A program made the position numbers and the translations under genes. The notes below the pieces were generated by a model that ran no database searches, had not been told where the DNA came from, and saw only the letters and a list, made by a program, of their open reading frames with translations. A stretch of 6,440 nt of DNA from Jatrophihabitans sp. (GTDB taxonomy: Bacteria > Actinomycetota > Actinomycetes > Mycobacteriales > Jatrophihabitantaceae), in NCBI GenBank assembly GCA_025966255.1, contig JAOPVG010000524.1:1-6440 (forward strand). Direction: 5' to 3'. This document shows, piece by piece, positions 5,859-6,440 of the stretch. The first letter of the stretch is position 1. Each line of letters opens with the position of its first letter.

Positions 5859-5924
5859 TCAGGTATGCCCTCAGCAACGGTCGCGGCGTGTGGGGTTCCA
5901 GAACTCGGTCCGTCGCCTCAGTTC

Positions 5925-6188
5925 TTATGCAGCGGGGTGGTATTCGTTGCTGAGCCCGCCAAGGATTGGCTGGCAGACGACCTCAGATGGCAGTTCGTGG
6001 ATCGGCTGTGATCTGACTGGTGATGGCGGTCGCAGGTCCTGGCTGCGGTGGGGCCGCTGCTGGTTGTAGTGAGATACGTGGTCAGCAAGGAGCCGTTGAA
6101 GGTGTCGTTGTCCGAAGATCAACATTCGGTCGGTTAGCTCAGCTCTGCTAGTCGCGCCCAAGCTGTGGACCCGGCGGACGAATTGCCT
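5925..6188 (-). pseudogene. Truncated integrase-core (rve) transposase, C-terminal remnant
   Basis: Read on the minus strand, this stretch ends at TAA (5925-5927). It carries TDRMLIFGQRHL, ADHVSHYNQQRPHRS, DLRPP and the end motif LGGLSNEYHPAA, all highly typical of the C-terminal third of DDE integrase-core transposases of the IS3/IS481 type common in actinobacteria. The recognisable homology fades at about 6188, before the two catalytic Asp residues. In the segment ARQFVRRV, where family members have AERFVRTV with the catalytic Glu, the Glu is replaced. There is also an apparent insertion (HSLGATS) before RAELTDRM. The frame runs further to about 6257 without a credible start or homology. 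It is inactive debris from an insertion sequence that entered downstream of the operon. Confidence 0.72.
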
Positions 6189-6360
6189 CGCCTGGGCGTG
6201 CCCGAACTGCGCGATCCCGCGCCGGACTCGACCGCCTGACGCGACGCTCGACACCAAGCCGCCGGCTGCTATCGCATCACCGCTACGTCTGCACCCGACG
6301 CCGGTACAGGATCGGGCCGCCCGCCGCCGACCAGCCAGCCACCCAGCCCGACGGGCGGCG
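6189..6360. other. Gene-free junction between two transposase remnants
   Basis: No reading frame with recognisable family motifs, RNA gene or clear inverted repeat is seen here on either strand. It separates the minus-strand rve-transposase scrap from the plus-strand IS21-like stretch, and is probably decayed mobile-element sequence. Confidence 0.4.
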
Positions 6361-6440
6361 ACGACGATTGGCCTGCTGGCCGAGTGTTTCGAGACCCTCG
6401 GTGGTGTCCCGAAGATCGTGCTGGCTGACCGGATGGGCTG
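6361..6440 (+). mobile_element. IS21-type (IstA-like) transposase fragment running off the right edge
   Basis: Frame 1 reads TTIGLLAE then CFETLGGVPKIVLADRMG up to the window end. The pattern 'A.CFE.LGGVPK.VL.DRMG' matches the integrase-catalytic region of IS21-family transposases, where a Phe-Glu, Gly-Gly-Val-Pro and Asp-Arg/Asn-Met run precedes and includes the second catalytic Asp. Upstream of 6361 the same frame stays open but shows no similarity to the expected preceding part of the enzyme. The copy is therefore either 5'-truncated or frameshifted. Whether it is intact to the right cannot be seen. Identification rests on about 25 residues from memory of the family. Confidence 0.55.

Noticed and set aside
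5859..5924. Possible transcription terminator after the binding-protein gene
   Set aside because: Only very short complements (such as GTTC/GAAC at 5895-5904) are present and no T-run follows; nothing supports a terminator call.

Overview
The window is very GC-rich DNA with tightly packed genes, several GTGA/ATGA stop-start overlaps and a Cys-rich sulfur-type leader peptide. It is most consistent with a high-GC actinobacterium; the genus cannot be fixed from the sequence.

Left edge (1-865): the C-terminal part of a CrtC/AttH-like (lipocalin-like) protein runs off the left edge. It is followed, with a GTGA overlap, by the first few codons of a Rossmann-type oxidoreductase that collapses right after its GAG motif, so it reads as a gene remnant. 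No convincing gene lies between 866 and 989.

Centre (about 955-5858): a single-direction operon of the sulfonate/taurine (SsuABC/TauABC-like) type. It opens with a probable promoter and a 25-residue leader peptide ending in Cys-Cys-Cys-Arg-stop (990-1067), which lies outside the obvious long reading frames. This matches the actinobacterial class of cysteine-responsive leader peptides. An 89-nt spacer that can fold follows, then an ABC permease, an ABC ATPase, a fumarate reductase/AprA-like FAD protein, a two-cluster [4Fe-4S] ferredoxin-like protein, and, after a 116-nt gap holding a tandem repeat, a lipoprotein solute-binding protein. Permease to ATPase is 1 nt apart; ATPase to flavoprotein and flavoprotein to ferredoxin overlap by 4 nt, so these four are probably translated as a coupled block.

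Inferred job: the lipoprotein captures a small organosulfur compound (sulfonate-like), the permease/ATPase import it, and the flavoprotein-ferredoxin pair carries out a redox step on it inside the cell. Cysteine supply would set expression through the leader. No SsuD/TauD-type desulfonation enzyme is present, so the flavoprotein-ferredoxin pair is the candidate for an undescribed sulfur-release or sulfur-redox step.

Right edge (5859-6440): mobile-element debris. There is a C-terminal scrap of an integrase-core (rve) transposase on the minus strand and, running off the right edge on the plus strand, a stretch resembling an IS21-type transposase. With the broken gene on the left, this suggests the operon sits in a rearranged or transferred region.
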